A stretch of DNA of 64,000 bases from Lepas anatifera (Eukaryota > Arthropoda > Thecostraca > Lepadidae): NCBI GenBank assembly GCA_034440635.1, contig JAOTON010000972.1, forward strand, positions 806,001 to 870,000, in the 5' to 3' direction. The notes beneath the pieces were generated by a model. The model was given only the letters and a program-made list of their open reading frames with translations. It did not search any database and had not been told where the DNA came from. Each line of letters opens with the position of its first letter. Position 1 is the stretch's first letter. The position numbers and the translations under genes were made by a program. Shown one piece after another: positions 23,791 to 36,588 of the stretch.

Positions 23791-25020
23791 CCCTATTTCC
23801 GGCAGGGGGCTAATATTGCCCCCTTCAGGTTTTTCGAGAATATCTCCGAAACGGCTAGCGATAAAACTTTGAAACTTCCTGACTTTTCCTAAAACTAGTA
23901 CAGGCAGGTTTTCTGAAATTTTCAAGATTATATATTTACCAGGGGCGGAGCTATGGCTGGGTTTTTGGGGAGGTTCTATCCACAAACCAAGTATTATCGT
24001 ATGCGATGGGTTCTTTGTAAAAGGAAACCGTCTCTGCTGATCCTGATACCAGTTATATGGTTTTATTATATCATTTTTTATGTGAGATGATAGTGCATTC
24101 ACAATTGTCACTATTTGTATTCATTAGGGGCGGTTACAGGAGTTCAAAATTGGGGGGATGTTATCAAGAAGGACTAAACGTTAGTAAGTGAGAAGACTGC
24201 TTACAGCCGTGCAGGGCGAATACAATTGGGTATATGAAAATTCAAAATAGTTATAACCCAATTCTAGATTACCAGAGGCGTGTCCAGTCACTACACATTT
24301 TCAAAATGCATATTCCCAGCCAGTATCACCGCCGCGACTCAATATCGTTGTATATTGAAAATGTGTTTCCAATCACCCCCACCCCCCCCACGACGAGAGT
24401 CCTTGATCCGCCTATGTCACCCCCTTTCCCAGAGCTGCCATGGGAGGGTAAAAATTATCAGAAATAAATTTCAACTAGTCGAGGGACTAATATACTCATG
24501 CATACCACTCGCATATTGTTGGTATGTATTTTACCCCACTGTTTTACCTTACTGCATCCGCCCCTGATGAGTTTTTCACTTTTTTCTCATTTACTTATGT
24601 GTCAAAGATTCCAAGCAGTATGACGGCTTCTAATCTGCGTAACAAAAACTTTTTAGGTTGTATATATTTCCCCTCATAGTCCTGGTCCTGGAACTGCCAT
24701 TGAATTTCGAATGTTTGCGTAACTCGAGTATATGGAAAATTTCGGGTCAATTATTTTGTAAATCTGAACTAGTTTTGTGAAAATCGTACAACAGAGACAA
24801 GGGTTATGGAAAATCTAAAAAATACACAAAATTGTATATTTTGCACGACCTTCTCCTTAAAAATCAAAATTTTGATTTTTTTAAAAATAAAGTTTTGCGT
24901 CAGGGGAATCTATAGCACTTTGAATTTTCAAAATCGGCCGGTTAGATTACGAGATCTTAGGGGGCCGATATTGCCCCCTTGCCGGAAATAGGGGTAGCCG
25001 GGAGCCTGACGGAAATAGGG
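23791..25020. mobile_element. TTAA-flanked DNA element with CCCTATTTCCGGC ends, 1,230 bp
   Basis: It is flanked by TTAA at 23787-23790 and 25021-25024. The ends CCCTATTTCCGGC and GACGGAAATAGGG are inverted repeats, and a subterminal pair GGGGGCTAATATTGCCCC / GGGGGCCGATATTGCCCC lies just inside. The TTAA target and CCCT ends fit piggyBac-like (or Kolobok) non-autonomous elements. The small hAT-type strings near 23940 and 24566 suggest a nested MITE. There is no transposase frame. Confidence 0.85.
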
Positions 25021-25024
25021 TTAA

Positions 25025-28000
25025 TTTGAATGTGACTTTTTTAACTAGTGATTTTCCGTTGCCGGTTTGCTGGCTTATTTATTGTTTGTTTGAACATAAG
25101 ATTCGTTTTCCAGGGCAAAAGTTTTTAAAAAATATCGAGAAGTTTCGTGCCAGGTATGGATCACGGGAGCCATCCTGTCAATGCCATGGTCCCCCTCCAA
25201 AGCAGGCCCGTAACCAGGCAAAACCTCAGAGGACGTGCAACCAAAGACAGGCACTAGCTGAGAGTCAAGTTTTTTTTAAGTTCAGATTTCGGGAAGTCTC
25301 TATGCCTTCGGTACGGGGCACAGGTTCCGGAACATTTTTTAAGCTCGGGGAGGGGGCAAGAGCCGTAGCCGATGGTAGGGTGAAAAGAAATTCAACCTAC
25401 CACTTAATTTAATAGGTACCGAAAAGGTTCTAAAATCAGCTCAAAGTTGGGAATTGGGGAGGGGGCACTGCCCCCACAGTTCGTCAGCTAGAGGCAGCCA
25501 CTGCCAATACCACTACGGTTTCTGCGCCCATGCTACATGAGACATGCATGGATATACATGGAACATTCTGCGCCCATGCCCAGGGAAGTGCTCTGAGCTC
25601 GCAGAGAGTGACCAGGTGCCGAGTGCACACACGTGGCTACGGAACTGCTCTAAACCAAACCAGGTTTACATAATGGATAAACTCGTCTGTTCGCAAGAAT
25701 ATATTGAAGCGTTTTTATTCGTTCCCAGCATAAACATTTTAAAAGGGACCAGAGAGGTGTGGCCACATGTCGTCCAAAGATTTCCTTATCTCATTCCAAT
25801 TGAGAGGGAACAGGAAATTTTAGGTATCGTTATTCCCGAACATTGGTCCTGAGACGACACCAACATCGATTTATGGATTTAACTGAAGGTCTCGGGGGCT
25901 GAGCCTTGACTCGTACGGTCTGTCATGGGCCTTTTGATGGTCATCGCCCTCCCGGGTCGAATCCTGGCTATGCCGCTACCCTTGATGCCCGAAAAGAACT
26001 TTTCGAGGGCTCTCTCACTCTCAGAAGCACTCTCAATTATTTGTTCTCTCCAAAAACTTAACACAACACGGTATTGATTCCGCATTTCCACAGACTAATC
26101 CCAATGCGATTTTCGACTACACTAGCAAAATGCACTTAGACTCTGCCAAAAATAAAAAGGGGTAGGGGTAGACCATATTCATATTGCTGCTGGCAAGAGA
26201 TTTTCCACGCTTGGATACAAAACTGATCGGATTTGAGCTCATCGTTGCCTTCCGCATTGTCTAGTAATATAATTTTCCGGTTTCATCCCAATTGAGCTGA
26301 GATAGGAATTTTTTGGACGAAAAAGGGAGCCCGGACCGCTGACCCCTCTTTTCCCTGCTTTTGGTATGGATGACAATTATACAATGAAATTGAAATCTAA
26401 CAGGGAAATATGTTTAACCTGAAAGCAGTCGCGGTCCAGATCTTACGAGTACAGTGACAGACCCAAGGAAGGGGAAAGGGGGCCGCGGCCTCCTCACGCC
26501 TAAGAGGCACCAATCTGGGGGCGAAAAGGCGCCCCCAAAACAACGGTTTCCACTAGGTCTTCGAGGCAAAAATATCCGATCTCCTCTCCCCTAGGATACG
26601 ACATGTGGCGCCCCTGGGTGAAAAAAGTCAGCTCCTTTGGCGCGAAAAGGTGCATCCTTCGCTTGGTAAAGTGCGTCCTCTGAGGCTCGCTCGCCCTTCA
26701 CTCTTACCAAAATCCTAGACCCGTCACTTCACGTGTGTGAGTATTCGACAGATGAGGCCATATTGGACGATGGTGCTTATGAAATTAAACGGACTAGAAA
26801 TGCATGTTCGGAAAATTACACTAGTTGTATGAGACACTCACGGTTCAATTTGAGAGGGCCGACGTCCTCCTTGCTCGTCAGGAACAACATTATACACCGC
26901 ATTATCACAGAATAAGTTACACAAGAGGATCATGACTATTTGACAGGAATAGCTACACTTAAAAACCACTCCACAAACGTCTTCTGACCTTAACACAGAA
27001 AAATAAGACAGCGCTCTTGCCATCAACCGCCCGACTTGAAGTTGGAAGGGAAAATGGCTAACAGGCTGCATGGATTCTGGTGTAACGTAAACCCCCTGAT
27101 GAGGCCCAATTTCTTCCGTAAGAGTCTAATTACTATATGTATCGGTAAAAGTGTTTTTCATACTCTACCTTGTGGTTCTTGTTTCCAAAAGACGGGTGAA
27201 TTCACTCCATTTATTGTTACTGCTCCAGCTTTTAGAGAACCAGTACGCTAGTAGAGTAAGCTCACTCTTTTTAAGCCACTTTTCTGTTTTCCCGCCAAAA
27301 TTCACTCCTTTTCTTGTGGTATGAAGCCTTTCTAACGAGGCGTAATGACCAAAAAGGCGTTGGAATACTACACCGTGAGTGTTTTTTCTCAGTGCAGCCA
27401 TGTGGCTGAGGCGCGTGACAACCCCGTGACCAGGCCACATGACCGGAAGAGAAAGAGAGGAGGGGTACCGTCGAGAGAAGGAGATGAGTCGCGCTGGAAG
27501 TGGCGGAAAGGCAGGAAGTGAGCCAAATCAGGAAGAGGATGAAATTCGCAATGATGCAGGTCGTGGCGGAAGTCAACCTCAGAGCAGCCAGGTTTCAGAG
27601 GAATTTTATCCCCTGGCACTATACTTATTTTATACGATGCAGTTTTCAACCGGAGGGGGCAGTCAACGTACACACACTTTTGTCTACCTTTTGTTGGGTT
27701 CCCTTCCAATTTTGCGTAAAATATAATTCGTTTGTATACCTCGGCCGTTCAGACGATGGATAATCGAATAGACTGCACCAGAAAACGAGTAGAGACCCGG
27801 ATCGAGATGAACAGGTTAAAATGAGGAATGACGTTCTGTTAGCCGTACCCTTGTGTACAGCGTGTCTGTGGGCAACGGTGAATGGGTCGTCTTCGGAAGG
27901 GACGCAAACGCGTTCTTTTCCAATGTTTAATCACCCGACTCCGAATCAGCCCGAGGCGCGGGCTGGGCTCTAGGGAGTCCCTGCTCAGCAGAGGCGGTTG

Positions 28001-29594
28001 ATGTGGTTCTGAAGGTGAGTGGGTTATGCCCGCCTAGTGCCTCAAGTAGAGTAGTTGAAAAGATACCGGGGTAAGGCCGGAGGTGCACCCGAGGAGAACC
28101 TCACTAGTTTGAGCGATCGCCCAGATCCTGTAAGGCGAGAGTCGCAGGGAGGGCAGAGGCACTGATTCTTAAGAAACCGATCTAACCGTCTCCGCTCAGC
28201 ATATTGACGACCTAAAACCCAGCCAATGATCTCAACGCGCATGATACATTGCGCTTATTGGAGGAGATGGGGCAAAATTGGCTGATTAGTGGCGGGCGCT
28301 CGAATCCCCTATTATCTTTTTCAAATTCTCTGGCCTAAAACAGCAAGGGGGGCTGGTAATTGTAATTCTATGCGTTATGTTTTTGGACTTAGCCGGTATG
28401 CAGAGTTTTCCAATCAGTTGAGCAACATTGGAGGGAGGGCTAGTCTAAACGGGAGGGTCTCGTGTTTTTTTAAGTAGATTTCAAGGGGTACATGTGACTT
28501 TTTATGGAAATAATTTTTGACTGTTCTGTTTATGACTCAAGTGACGAGGGTAGCTTTTTAAGGACGAATGTTTTTTCACGAGAAAAACTGCTCAAATGCC
28601 TAGATCACACCATAGCCGGCCGAAAAATTAAAAGAGAAATGCTGACATTGCAGAGGGGGATGAAAGCGAAAAATTACTCACCCACGCGGGGGCTAGACCC
28701 ACCACCTATATGATGACCCAGAACTGACCCGCCTCATAGAGAGCAAGCTGCATCTAACATCGCCTGGACGGCCTCTGCTCTCGAATAAATATTTGTTTGT
28801 TGTGTGGGCTCATTTAAAAAGAAAGGGCCATTTACAAATACATCACACAGAAATTGAACCTGGCTTCACCTCCGTCTCGAGGAGGCGTCCGACTCCGAGA
28901 AGGCACCCGGAACCTGACCTGTGCACTGCGCAGCCTTGCAAATGCAACAGATGTCTAGGCGTTGGAGGCTCCAGCTCGCCAGAACTAGTCGACACGTTAT
29001 TCAGTGACCTGGTGTTCATCGCGCACCCAATCTTGGCAAAGAGCTTAGCGAACATGAAATTGTCCAATTGACTTTGAAACGGGAGATATCTCCAGATTTT
29101 CCTGAAAGTAATTATTTGTCTCTCAACAGCTCCGGCAAAGTGGAATGTTGTCGGCGGGCTGAAATGCCAGTCGATCACCAGCTTTACCGGCTGTTCCCTC
29201 GCCTTACCGAAAGCAACAAACCCGCCACGTCAGAAAACGTAAAGCCAGACCTCCTTCCCCCTTCTTAACGAAGAAGTCAGAAAATGTCAGACCCACTCAC
29301 CCTTCGGTGGCTGACGTCATATGTGAACAGCACCTGATGTGTATCGTGATGTTCCCGCCTAACGATAAACGCTCTCACCCTCAAAAGCTTGCGCTGCATA
29401 TTCACAGACATGTGCCTAACAGAAAGGACAATGTACAATGTACATGATGGCCGACTCTCACGACTAAAAACAGCTCGCAGCTGGGCGGTTTCACGAGTCG
29501 AAGTTCGATCCACACTCGTCGATCACAGTGCGGTCGGCTGGTCCTGAGCACGCGAGCTCTCGCTGCAGGTTCTATGACTGCAGTGTTCTCATAC
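25025..29594. other. Intron sequence; no supported exon
   Basis: Open frames at 25544-25852 (+) and 27439-27763 (+, two overlapping frames) have no domain that I recognise and no convincing splice context. 26990-27400 ends, on the minus strand, in CACTGAGAAAAAACACTCAC, a terminus of the ACTCC-rich MITE type. 26453-26715 has weak inverted ends CAGTGACAGACCC / GACCCGTCACTT. The rest is unassigned. Confidence 0.35.
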
Positions 29595-29904
29595 GACTGT
29601 TATCACAGACTGCTGTCACTGCAGCTGCTACACATGGCTGCTGTTACCACAGCTGCTGCATATGACTGCTGCCACTGCAGTTGCTCATAAGACTACTGTC
29701 GCTGCAGCTGCTACAAATGACTGCTGTTACCACAGCTACTACGTATGACTGCTGTCGCTGCAGCTGCTACACATGGTTGCTGTCACTACAGCTGCTAAAT
29801 ATGACTCCTGTCACTGCAGCTGCTACTTAGGTTGCTGTCACTACAGCTGCTACATATGACTCCTGTCACTGCAGCTGCTTCATATGAATGCTGTCGCTTC
29901 AGTT
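29595..29904 (+). repeat. Minisatellite, about eleven 27-29-bp units
   Basis: The unit is close to GACTGCTGTCACTGCAGCTG followed by CTACATAT. Each carries a CAGCTG and most a CTGCAG palindrome, with alternating CACTGCAG/ACCACAG variants that hint at a two-unit higher-order repeat. No frame is conserved. Confidence 0.9.
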
Positions 29905-31125
29905 GAGAGGCCGTCGGCGATGGCGACAAACTTCCCAGACTTTGAAAGCCACTGTAACCACAGGCAGTTGCAGAGTTTTCGGTAACGGAGGCAGCTCTTC
30001 TGCAGAGAGGGGTAGAGGCTTTTATGAGAAGGGCGCCACTTTTTGAAAGCGAGACATATCAGGAGGCGTGGAGTTGCAGCACAAGGCCGCCACTACTTGC
30101 CTCCCTAGTAACAACTGTCAAAGAGGCGCTGGGGCGCAGTCCATGTCCGCCGAACACTTGATGGGGAGCGCCGAATGACTCGATCAAGAAAGCACCTAGC
30201 CTCCCTGCCCCCTCCCTTCCATCTTGGATCCACCTATGAATTTAACAGGTCAGCCGCTGTAAACGACGACCTGGTTGTCTGGGTACGAGTCCCTGACTTC
30301 GCTTTTCCGCCTATACGTTCGCCTCACTGAGACCCGATTCCACGTAGGAGGGAGGCCTGTAATGGGTGTCAAGCCGCGCGTAAACCTCGTCTCCTGGCTA
30401 AAAGTTTGGCTATCACAGAATACGTGTCGGGGGAAATGGAGACCTTTACCATGCTCGGAAGACGTGTCCGCGCCGATCATCCGTGCCAAGCGTATGCATT
30501 ATTGATGCTGGTCGTCGGCGCGGGGCGGAGAAATATGATGGTCTCAGTCGGGAATGGCAGGCATGTAAGGCCAACGTGTGACATACTTCTCGCAAGATTG
30601 AAACTACGCTTCGTTTCCATGTCCCGTCAATGTTCAATACTTACTTATAGCGGGTTTGGCATTGACAGTGAACACAAAAATTTAGACGTGTTAAAGATTC
30701 TGTGTACATTTATACGCACTCCTTTTTGTTTTTCCAAAACTGTAGTCGCTGAATTTGATGCAGATTGATAAATAAAAATTAATGCGTATCTTTTGTAAAT
30801 GTTATGGGAAACAAAGGACAGACGCTTGAAACCTTTCTAAATTAAGATGACAAGATGTGTAAGCATACTTACGTTTCGGTTATACCGCTTAATCAAATAC
30901 AAACAGAAACACTCCCAAACCAAGATAGAGATTGTTGTATGATTTTTTTCTGAGGGCATACCGGATTTTGAAGAGCATTTCTTATAAGAGGAGCCGAGCC
31001 ATATCAAGGAAGTATTCGGGGAAACTCATACTGCTGGCCTGTTCCACCAGTTCCAAAAAAAACACACACACACAAAATATCCTGGAAGGCACGGACACAT
31101 CGAAACACCCAGCAAGGTGAACCTA
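29905..31125. other. Intron sequence, nothing recognised
   Basis: A CTTGGATCCACCTATG string near 30222-30237 resembles a hAT-type MITE end. A 120-codon frame at 30406-30768 has no recognised domain. Confidence 0.35.
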
Positions 31126-31497
31126 GCAGTGCCTGATTCACAGGGAGATAAACCTCTCATTGCCAGATTCACAGGGAGGTGATCCTCTCAGTGCCTGATT
31201 CCCAGGGAGGAAAACCTCTCAGTGCCATATTCACAGAGAGGAAAACCTATCAGTGCCAGATTCACAGGGAGGTAATCATCTCAGTACCTGATTCACAAGG
31301 AGGAAAACCTCTCAGTGCCAGATTCACAGAGAGGAAAACCTTCAGTGCCAGATTCACAGGGAGGTAATCCTCTCAGTACCTGATTCACAGGGAGGAAAAC
31401 CTCTCAGTATCTGATTCACGGGGAGGAAAACCTCTCAGTGCCATATTCACAGGGGAGGAAAACCTCTCAGTATCTGATTCACGGGGACGTAAACTTC
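31126..31497 (+). repeat. Minisatellite, about twelve 31-bp units
   Basis: The unit is close to CAGTGCCAGATTCACAGGG followed by AGGTAAACCTCT. Units alternate between CCTGATTC and CCAGATTC/CCATATTC forms and between GTAATC and GAAAAC forms. The 31-bp period shifts the frame at each unit, so the open frame at 31179-31367 is an artefact. Confidence 0.93.
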
Positions 31498-32559
31498 TGA
31501 CAGAACTAGTCGATGACAAAATAAATATGTTCTCACCTGAGGGAGTGCCTATCCATAAAAGCGCTTATAAAAAAGGAAAAGGGGTTAAAAGCAAATCAAT
31601 ATAATACAGTATACACTACTTGATATAGGGGTATCAGAAAAGTCAAATAGGTAAAACATCACGAGGATTAGAAACAAGGGGGCATAAGGGGGCACGACAG
31701 ATCGATCGATTTGCACCAAACTTTGTACCGTTGGTTTTCTGGTTCTTAGGAAAAAAATCGGACAGTTTTAACTTAGTGGCACGGTTAGGGAGTTATGGCC
31801 TGATACACCTTGAATGTCGCTGTTAACGTCAATTGTTATTGTATGCATACCACAGAGTTAACGTAAAGCGACCGAAACAATTTTATGTACCTTTAGAATG
31901 GAAAAATACCCCATACTCTGGTTTCTTAGGTTTATTGTATATTTTCCTGTTTGTTTTCTTCGGAATTTGACCCGGTTACCTCAGGGGGCGTGCCCTGCCG
32001 CGATCCCTAGTACATTGAAAAGTACATGTTTGATCTCAATAGTCTAGCCCGATAAATTGTAATTTGACATGAAAAGTACCGAAACGTGTTTTATTTCTAT
32101 AAACGTCACCTAAAAACTAGTGTCGTGGAAGTTTTTATAAAACGTTTGATTATTGCGTAACTCGGTCACCTTGTTTGGCCTCGATTGCCATATATTCAAG
32201 TTCATCTTTTTTCAACCCCGTGCATTCTAGCGACTTGAGTTTGGAAATATCAGATTTTGCGGAATAAACAAGTTCTTAGGAATAGCAATTGCATTCGAAT
32301 ATCCATTTTAATGGGCAAATTTCAGCAAATATTGCGGATAGCTCCGCTTCTAGTTTGGTCACACCTACGAGATAAGTCAACATATCGGTCATAGGAGTTT
32401 GCGTTTCGGATTTAATCCTTCGAGAATCAAATCGACCCCTTAAAATATTTTGGAAAGTGTAGAAAACTGGTTCGGCTTAACGCATAACCACATGCAACTT
32501 GAAAACCAAGTTTGATCTCACACACTTGACCGAATTCCAAGACTAGGTAATGTCCGGTC

Positions 32560-32562
<3 letters not shown>
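31498..32562. other. Intron sequence, nothing recognised
   Basis: AT-rich, with no exon or repeat matched elsewhere. Confidence 0.35.

Positions 32563-32590
<28 letters not shown>
32563..32590. repeat. (AT)n microsatellite, short
   Basis: Fourteen AT/TA units. Confidence 0.95.
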
Positions 32591-32740
32591 CGCATGTATT
32601 GCCATTCCAAAGACTTGCATTTTGATCGAGCTTTCAGCCGTCTTTCTTGCTGCGCTTGGTCTAGGAATAAAATTTTGACGTAGATTAGGTTCTAACTTTG
32701 CTTTAAGCTTTACTGCTTTCTGCCCCACTTTGCTATTATG

Positions 32741-32886
32741 TATGTGCAGGGTGTCGTGGGTTAGAGCCCACCCTGAGGCATGATTTGGCAACCTTCCCTA
32801 GCTCAAGCCGACTTATTTCCTCTTCTCCCTCCGACGCCATATGACCTCAGCAGTTGGTGTGTCTTTAAACTCCAAAAAAGTATTAC
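32741..32886 (+). repeat. SINE family 2, 5'-truncated
   Basis: It contains GGGTGTCGTGGGTTAGAGCCC (box B region), GGCATGATTTGGC, CTCCGACGCCATATGACC and TCAGCAGTTGGTGTGTC. These match 37588-37789 and 62311-62499. The 3' part is shared with family 1. Confidence 0.75.
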
Positions 32887-33048
32887 TAGGCTATAATTAT
32901 TGTTTTTATAATAAGTATTATAATTTTTAGGCTTCAGTGCACTTGTGGTGATGGCACTTGACCTTTTGAGCATATGGCATAGGCTAGTGACTCCAGGTAA
33001 CCTCAAGTGACCCAATCGACCTCACTCCAATATGTCCATTCTTATGAT

Positions 33049-33228
33049 GAATAATTGTTGGGGTTCAACGACGCAGGGACTGCCAAGGTGATGCGGCGTC
33101 GCTAACTCTCACCCTGTTGGGAGAGGTTCGGGGGATCAGATCATCTCATTTAGAGGCTCCGATGGGACTTGAACCCGGACCGCCGGCTGTGAAGACAGGA
33201 ACGCTAGCCACTAAGCCACCCATCCTCC
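33049..33228 (-). repeat. SINE family 1, diverged
   Basis: On the minus strand it has GGCTTAGTGGCTAGCGTTCC (box A) and GGGTTCAAGTCC-like box B, then GCGACGCCGCATCACC and TGCGTCGTTGAACCCC. It differs at many positions from the copy at 22008-22190. No exact target duplication is left. Confidence 0.8.
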
Positions 33229-35082
33229 CGTTCATATAAAGAGAAAATTGCGTATGCACCTTTGGGCGTGATGCGTTCAACGCAGTGTTTAACGCTTTCT
33301 TTAATGATTGTAGCGTACGCAGACGGGTTCCAGGCCAGCCTCCCCTATCTGCCCGTGTAGCCGTCTGGCAGTGTCGCAGCGTCCCCCGGTCTGCCTGTGA
33401 ATGGCGCAGTAGGAGGCCCGACCCTCTGGTCAGGTATCCGCCGCCGCCCCTTACTGTTTCCCTTTAGCCTGCGGCACCGGGGTCGCCCGCCGCCCTGTCT
33501 GGCGGAGTGGCGGCAGTTACGCTCGATTCGTGGTAGAGTCCGTCCGTTTGTCTCGCTCTCGCGAATATAACTCTGGTCCTCCGGAAACTTACGTCGTTTA
33601 TCGCTAACAATGATGTTTTTATGCCTGGCTCTTTGGAGATCAAACAAGATCATGACTGATGGTGGTCCAAGTTCATAAAATCATAGAAATTATCGATAAA
33701 TCACCAGGCCAATTACTTCGACAGTTTGTTAGCAAAACGTCACAGAAAATCAGAAAACATAAAAAGACAAGGAAGGTCGCTGACCTTAGACGACCTTTAC
33801 CAGTGTAATTTTAAAAACATTATTCTGTGTGCTGCTAGCAGAAACATTCGAGCGCATTAAAAGCTGTTTCACTGATACTGAAGTTGACCGCGTACTCGAG
33901 GGAGCCGAAACTCTCCAAGTTACATTAGCTTCCAAAGGTCATTTCTTAACTTTTTCTTTTTAAGCATTACATTGCGCGTTTCAAAACATTGCATATGTCT
34001 TAAAAACACGCTTGAGCGATGTAACATCGCTCAATATTGGCGCAAAGCCGCCTAGTGCCTGTGTTTTATGTGTTTTTGGCATGTCCAGGTGATGTATGTA
34101 ACCTCTCAAGGTCAGCAATTGACCTAGGGCCAAGAAGAAGATACCACTAGAGTTCAGGTCACAAACAACACGCTGCAAGTTACCGTATTTCTCTATGTTT
34201 CTTACTTTACGAACAGCTAATGGGGGTCGACCGCTATCAAAAACCAGACGACAATAAGGGCTTATTTGACATATTTATGGAAAACACACGTTTGATTTTG
34301 TACATGTCGGAAGAAAATGCATCTAAATACATTCTTATGTAGTCAAAAATTATGTTTTCAATGTTCTACTTGTCACTGTTGGTCACGTGACCTGAAGTTA
34401 ATGATTCAAAATTTCAAAAAACTGTGAAAATCGAAAACGAACTACGCTTTGCTGCTGTTCTAACGGTGTCAAAATTTGTTTTACTTCACTCTTACCCTCT
34501 GATACCAATAAAAGAACAATTCAAGTTCAGGGTGACCGTAGAAATTGCCTCGGGTTATAACTCTGTAACCGTGCTGCTGGTTAAGTATGAATTTTAAGAT
34601 CTTGTTTCTACAGAGAAAAAATCCAAGGCAGCATCTTAATGCAAATCCGAGTTAAGAGGGTGTCGGTTTTTCAATATTGTTTGTTCGTCTTGCAGTGGGA
34701 TGCCCCAACTGGGCCACGGAACATAGGTAGGACGTAATTAACCACAGAACAAACACAATAGATAGGGCAGGGCATCTACCAAATTAAAATCAAATGTCGG
34801 TACTGTGTAGCAGTCTCCACTTATTTACGATTGGCAGATGGAACAGCGTGTATTTGCAAAGGACATAACTTTAACCGCAACGCAGAGATAGTGAGAAGAT
34901 TGTTATTGATTGACATATTATGATCATTTTAACCATTTAACTATTAATACGAGCAAGCATTACCAAGTTTGTTTATTGTAGCCATTATTGTAAATATGTG
35001 TTTGTAAGAGTGGCAAGATGGCGGAGACCAACGAAAAAGCTTGATATTGTTACTATTCATGGGTTTGGTTAATAAGATAAGT
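33229..35082. other. Intron sequence, nothing recognised
   Basis: Includes a GC-rich patch at 33330-33560 with no supported exon. Confidence 0.35.
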
Positions 35083-35883
35083 AGAACATTTATTGCTGCA
35101 CAAAGCCTACCCTGAGTATAATACCCAACCGGTTTCGGGAGCATCCCGCCCCCGTTTTCAAGGGAGATGAACATTTCACTATAAAATGAACCTAACTAAG
35201 CGAAAAACACAAATACAGTACACTTTGAAATAACAATCTCAGCTGTGAACAAGACGAATCATTTAAGAATTATGAGCTCTAAACACGTGTTATTTTTCAA
35301 TTCAATCTCTTGTTTGACTGGCGTTTTAAGAGGTCCAAAAATCCCGAGAAGATGGTCACTTTGCCGATGTTTCTATTCATTGTTGGTTCCGTGGTGGTTT
35401 GTATGTAAATTGCTTCTTTATTTCCCGCTGTTTTTGCCTTGAGTCGAAAGTTAAAGTCGTTGTGGCGTCCCATTTGATATCATGATCCTTCTTGAATGAA
35501 TGTTCCGCTGTGGCCTCCGCTGCTCTCTCGTCAATTGACCCTCGGATTAGTTTTTGCAGATATTTTCGGTGTTCGTCTTGTCGGACTTCCATCATCCTTT
35601 TGCTTTCTCCAATGTATACTTTTGGACAGTCATTACATTCCATCTTGTATACTGGGCCTGGTTTTTTCCGGTTGTCTATCCTGTCCTTTGGTTTGACCAG
35701 TAATTGTTTGATCGCTTGATGTGGTTTGAAATATGTTCTTACGTTGAATTTAGAACATAGGCGTCGAATCTGTTGCGATACTCCTTCTACATATGGGATC
35801 ACTAGCACGTGATCTTTCTTGGCCTTAGTTAGTTCTGACTGGTTTTTGTCGTTATGGTATGTAGCTGTAGCTAGAGTTCTCAC
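35083..35883 (-). mobile_element. PLE copy C, inverted arm carrying an intact GIY-YIG endonuclease frame
   Basis: The minus-strand frame 35883-35377 reads a linker, then PVYKMECNDCPKVYIGESKR, the GIY-YIG nuclease core with its Arg, and DEHRKYLQKL downstream. The nuclease nicks the target DNA for retroelement insertion. The frame is open for about 165 codons and ends naturally. Downstream to 35083 is 3' untranslated sequence. The arm is the reverse complement of 36537-37328, and it joins the RT segment head to head at about 35885. It is a partial copy with no RT of its own. Confidence 0.85.
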
Positions 35884-35889
35884 CATCCC

Positions 35890-36588
35890 TACCAGACCGG
35901 ACAACGCTATCACCGGACGACATCACAGGCCTGCTGGCATTTATCCTCAGAACGACGTGCTTCCAGTTTAGAGGGAAGTACTATCAGCAACTTTTTGGAG
36001 CGCCTATGGGTTCCGCTGTCGCTTCGGTTGTAGCGAAAATTTTTCATGGAACATTTGGAGGAGCAAGCACTAAATTCAGACACTATCTGCTCACCATACA
36101 TTTGGCATAGATATATGGATGATGTAGTCTCTGCTATGAGACCGCGTGACATCGAGACCTTCAAGGAATACCTCAACTCTTTCTACCCATCCATCAAATT
36201 CACCGTCGAGAAAGAAGAGGATCGCAAGCTTCCATTCTTGGACATGACACTTCATCGATCACCTAGCGGCCAAATCACCACGGATGTATACTACAAGCCG
36301 ACATCTAGCGGCCAGTATCTAAACTACCTGAGCCACCACCCTAGAGAACACAAGAGAACGGTCATCCAAACCCTGGCTCGGCGAGCTTTTACCATCTGTG
36401 ACAACGACGAGAAGAGGAAGGACGAGCTGTCGAACATAAGGGCAACGCTGGAGGCCAACAACTACCCATCGAAGTTCGTGGAAGCAGAAATTCGGAAGAC
36501 AGAAGATAGACACCAGCAAACACACGACCCATTGGTGAGAACTCAGCTACAGCTACATACCATAACGACAAAAAACAGTCAGAACTAA
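35890..36588 (+). pseudogene. PLE copy C: reverse transcriptase segment
   Basis: The + strand reads FQFRGKYYQQLFGAPMGSAV (RT palm motif with GAPMGS), then in a frame shifted by one base near 36043 MEHLEEQAL and WHRYMDDVV, the catalytic YMDD box. KLPFLDMTLHR and HHPREHKRTVIQTLARRA follow, both typical of PLE RT. The N-terminal part of the RT is missing, replaced by the inverted arm at 35083-35883. The single frameshift makes this copy non-functional as it stands. Confidence 0.85.

Noticed and set aside
31126..31497. CRISPR-like array
   Set aside because: Units are contiguous with no unique spacers and the genome is animal. The same applies to 4667-4802 and 29595-29904.
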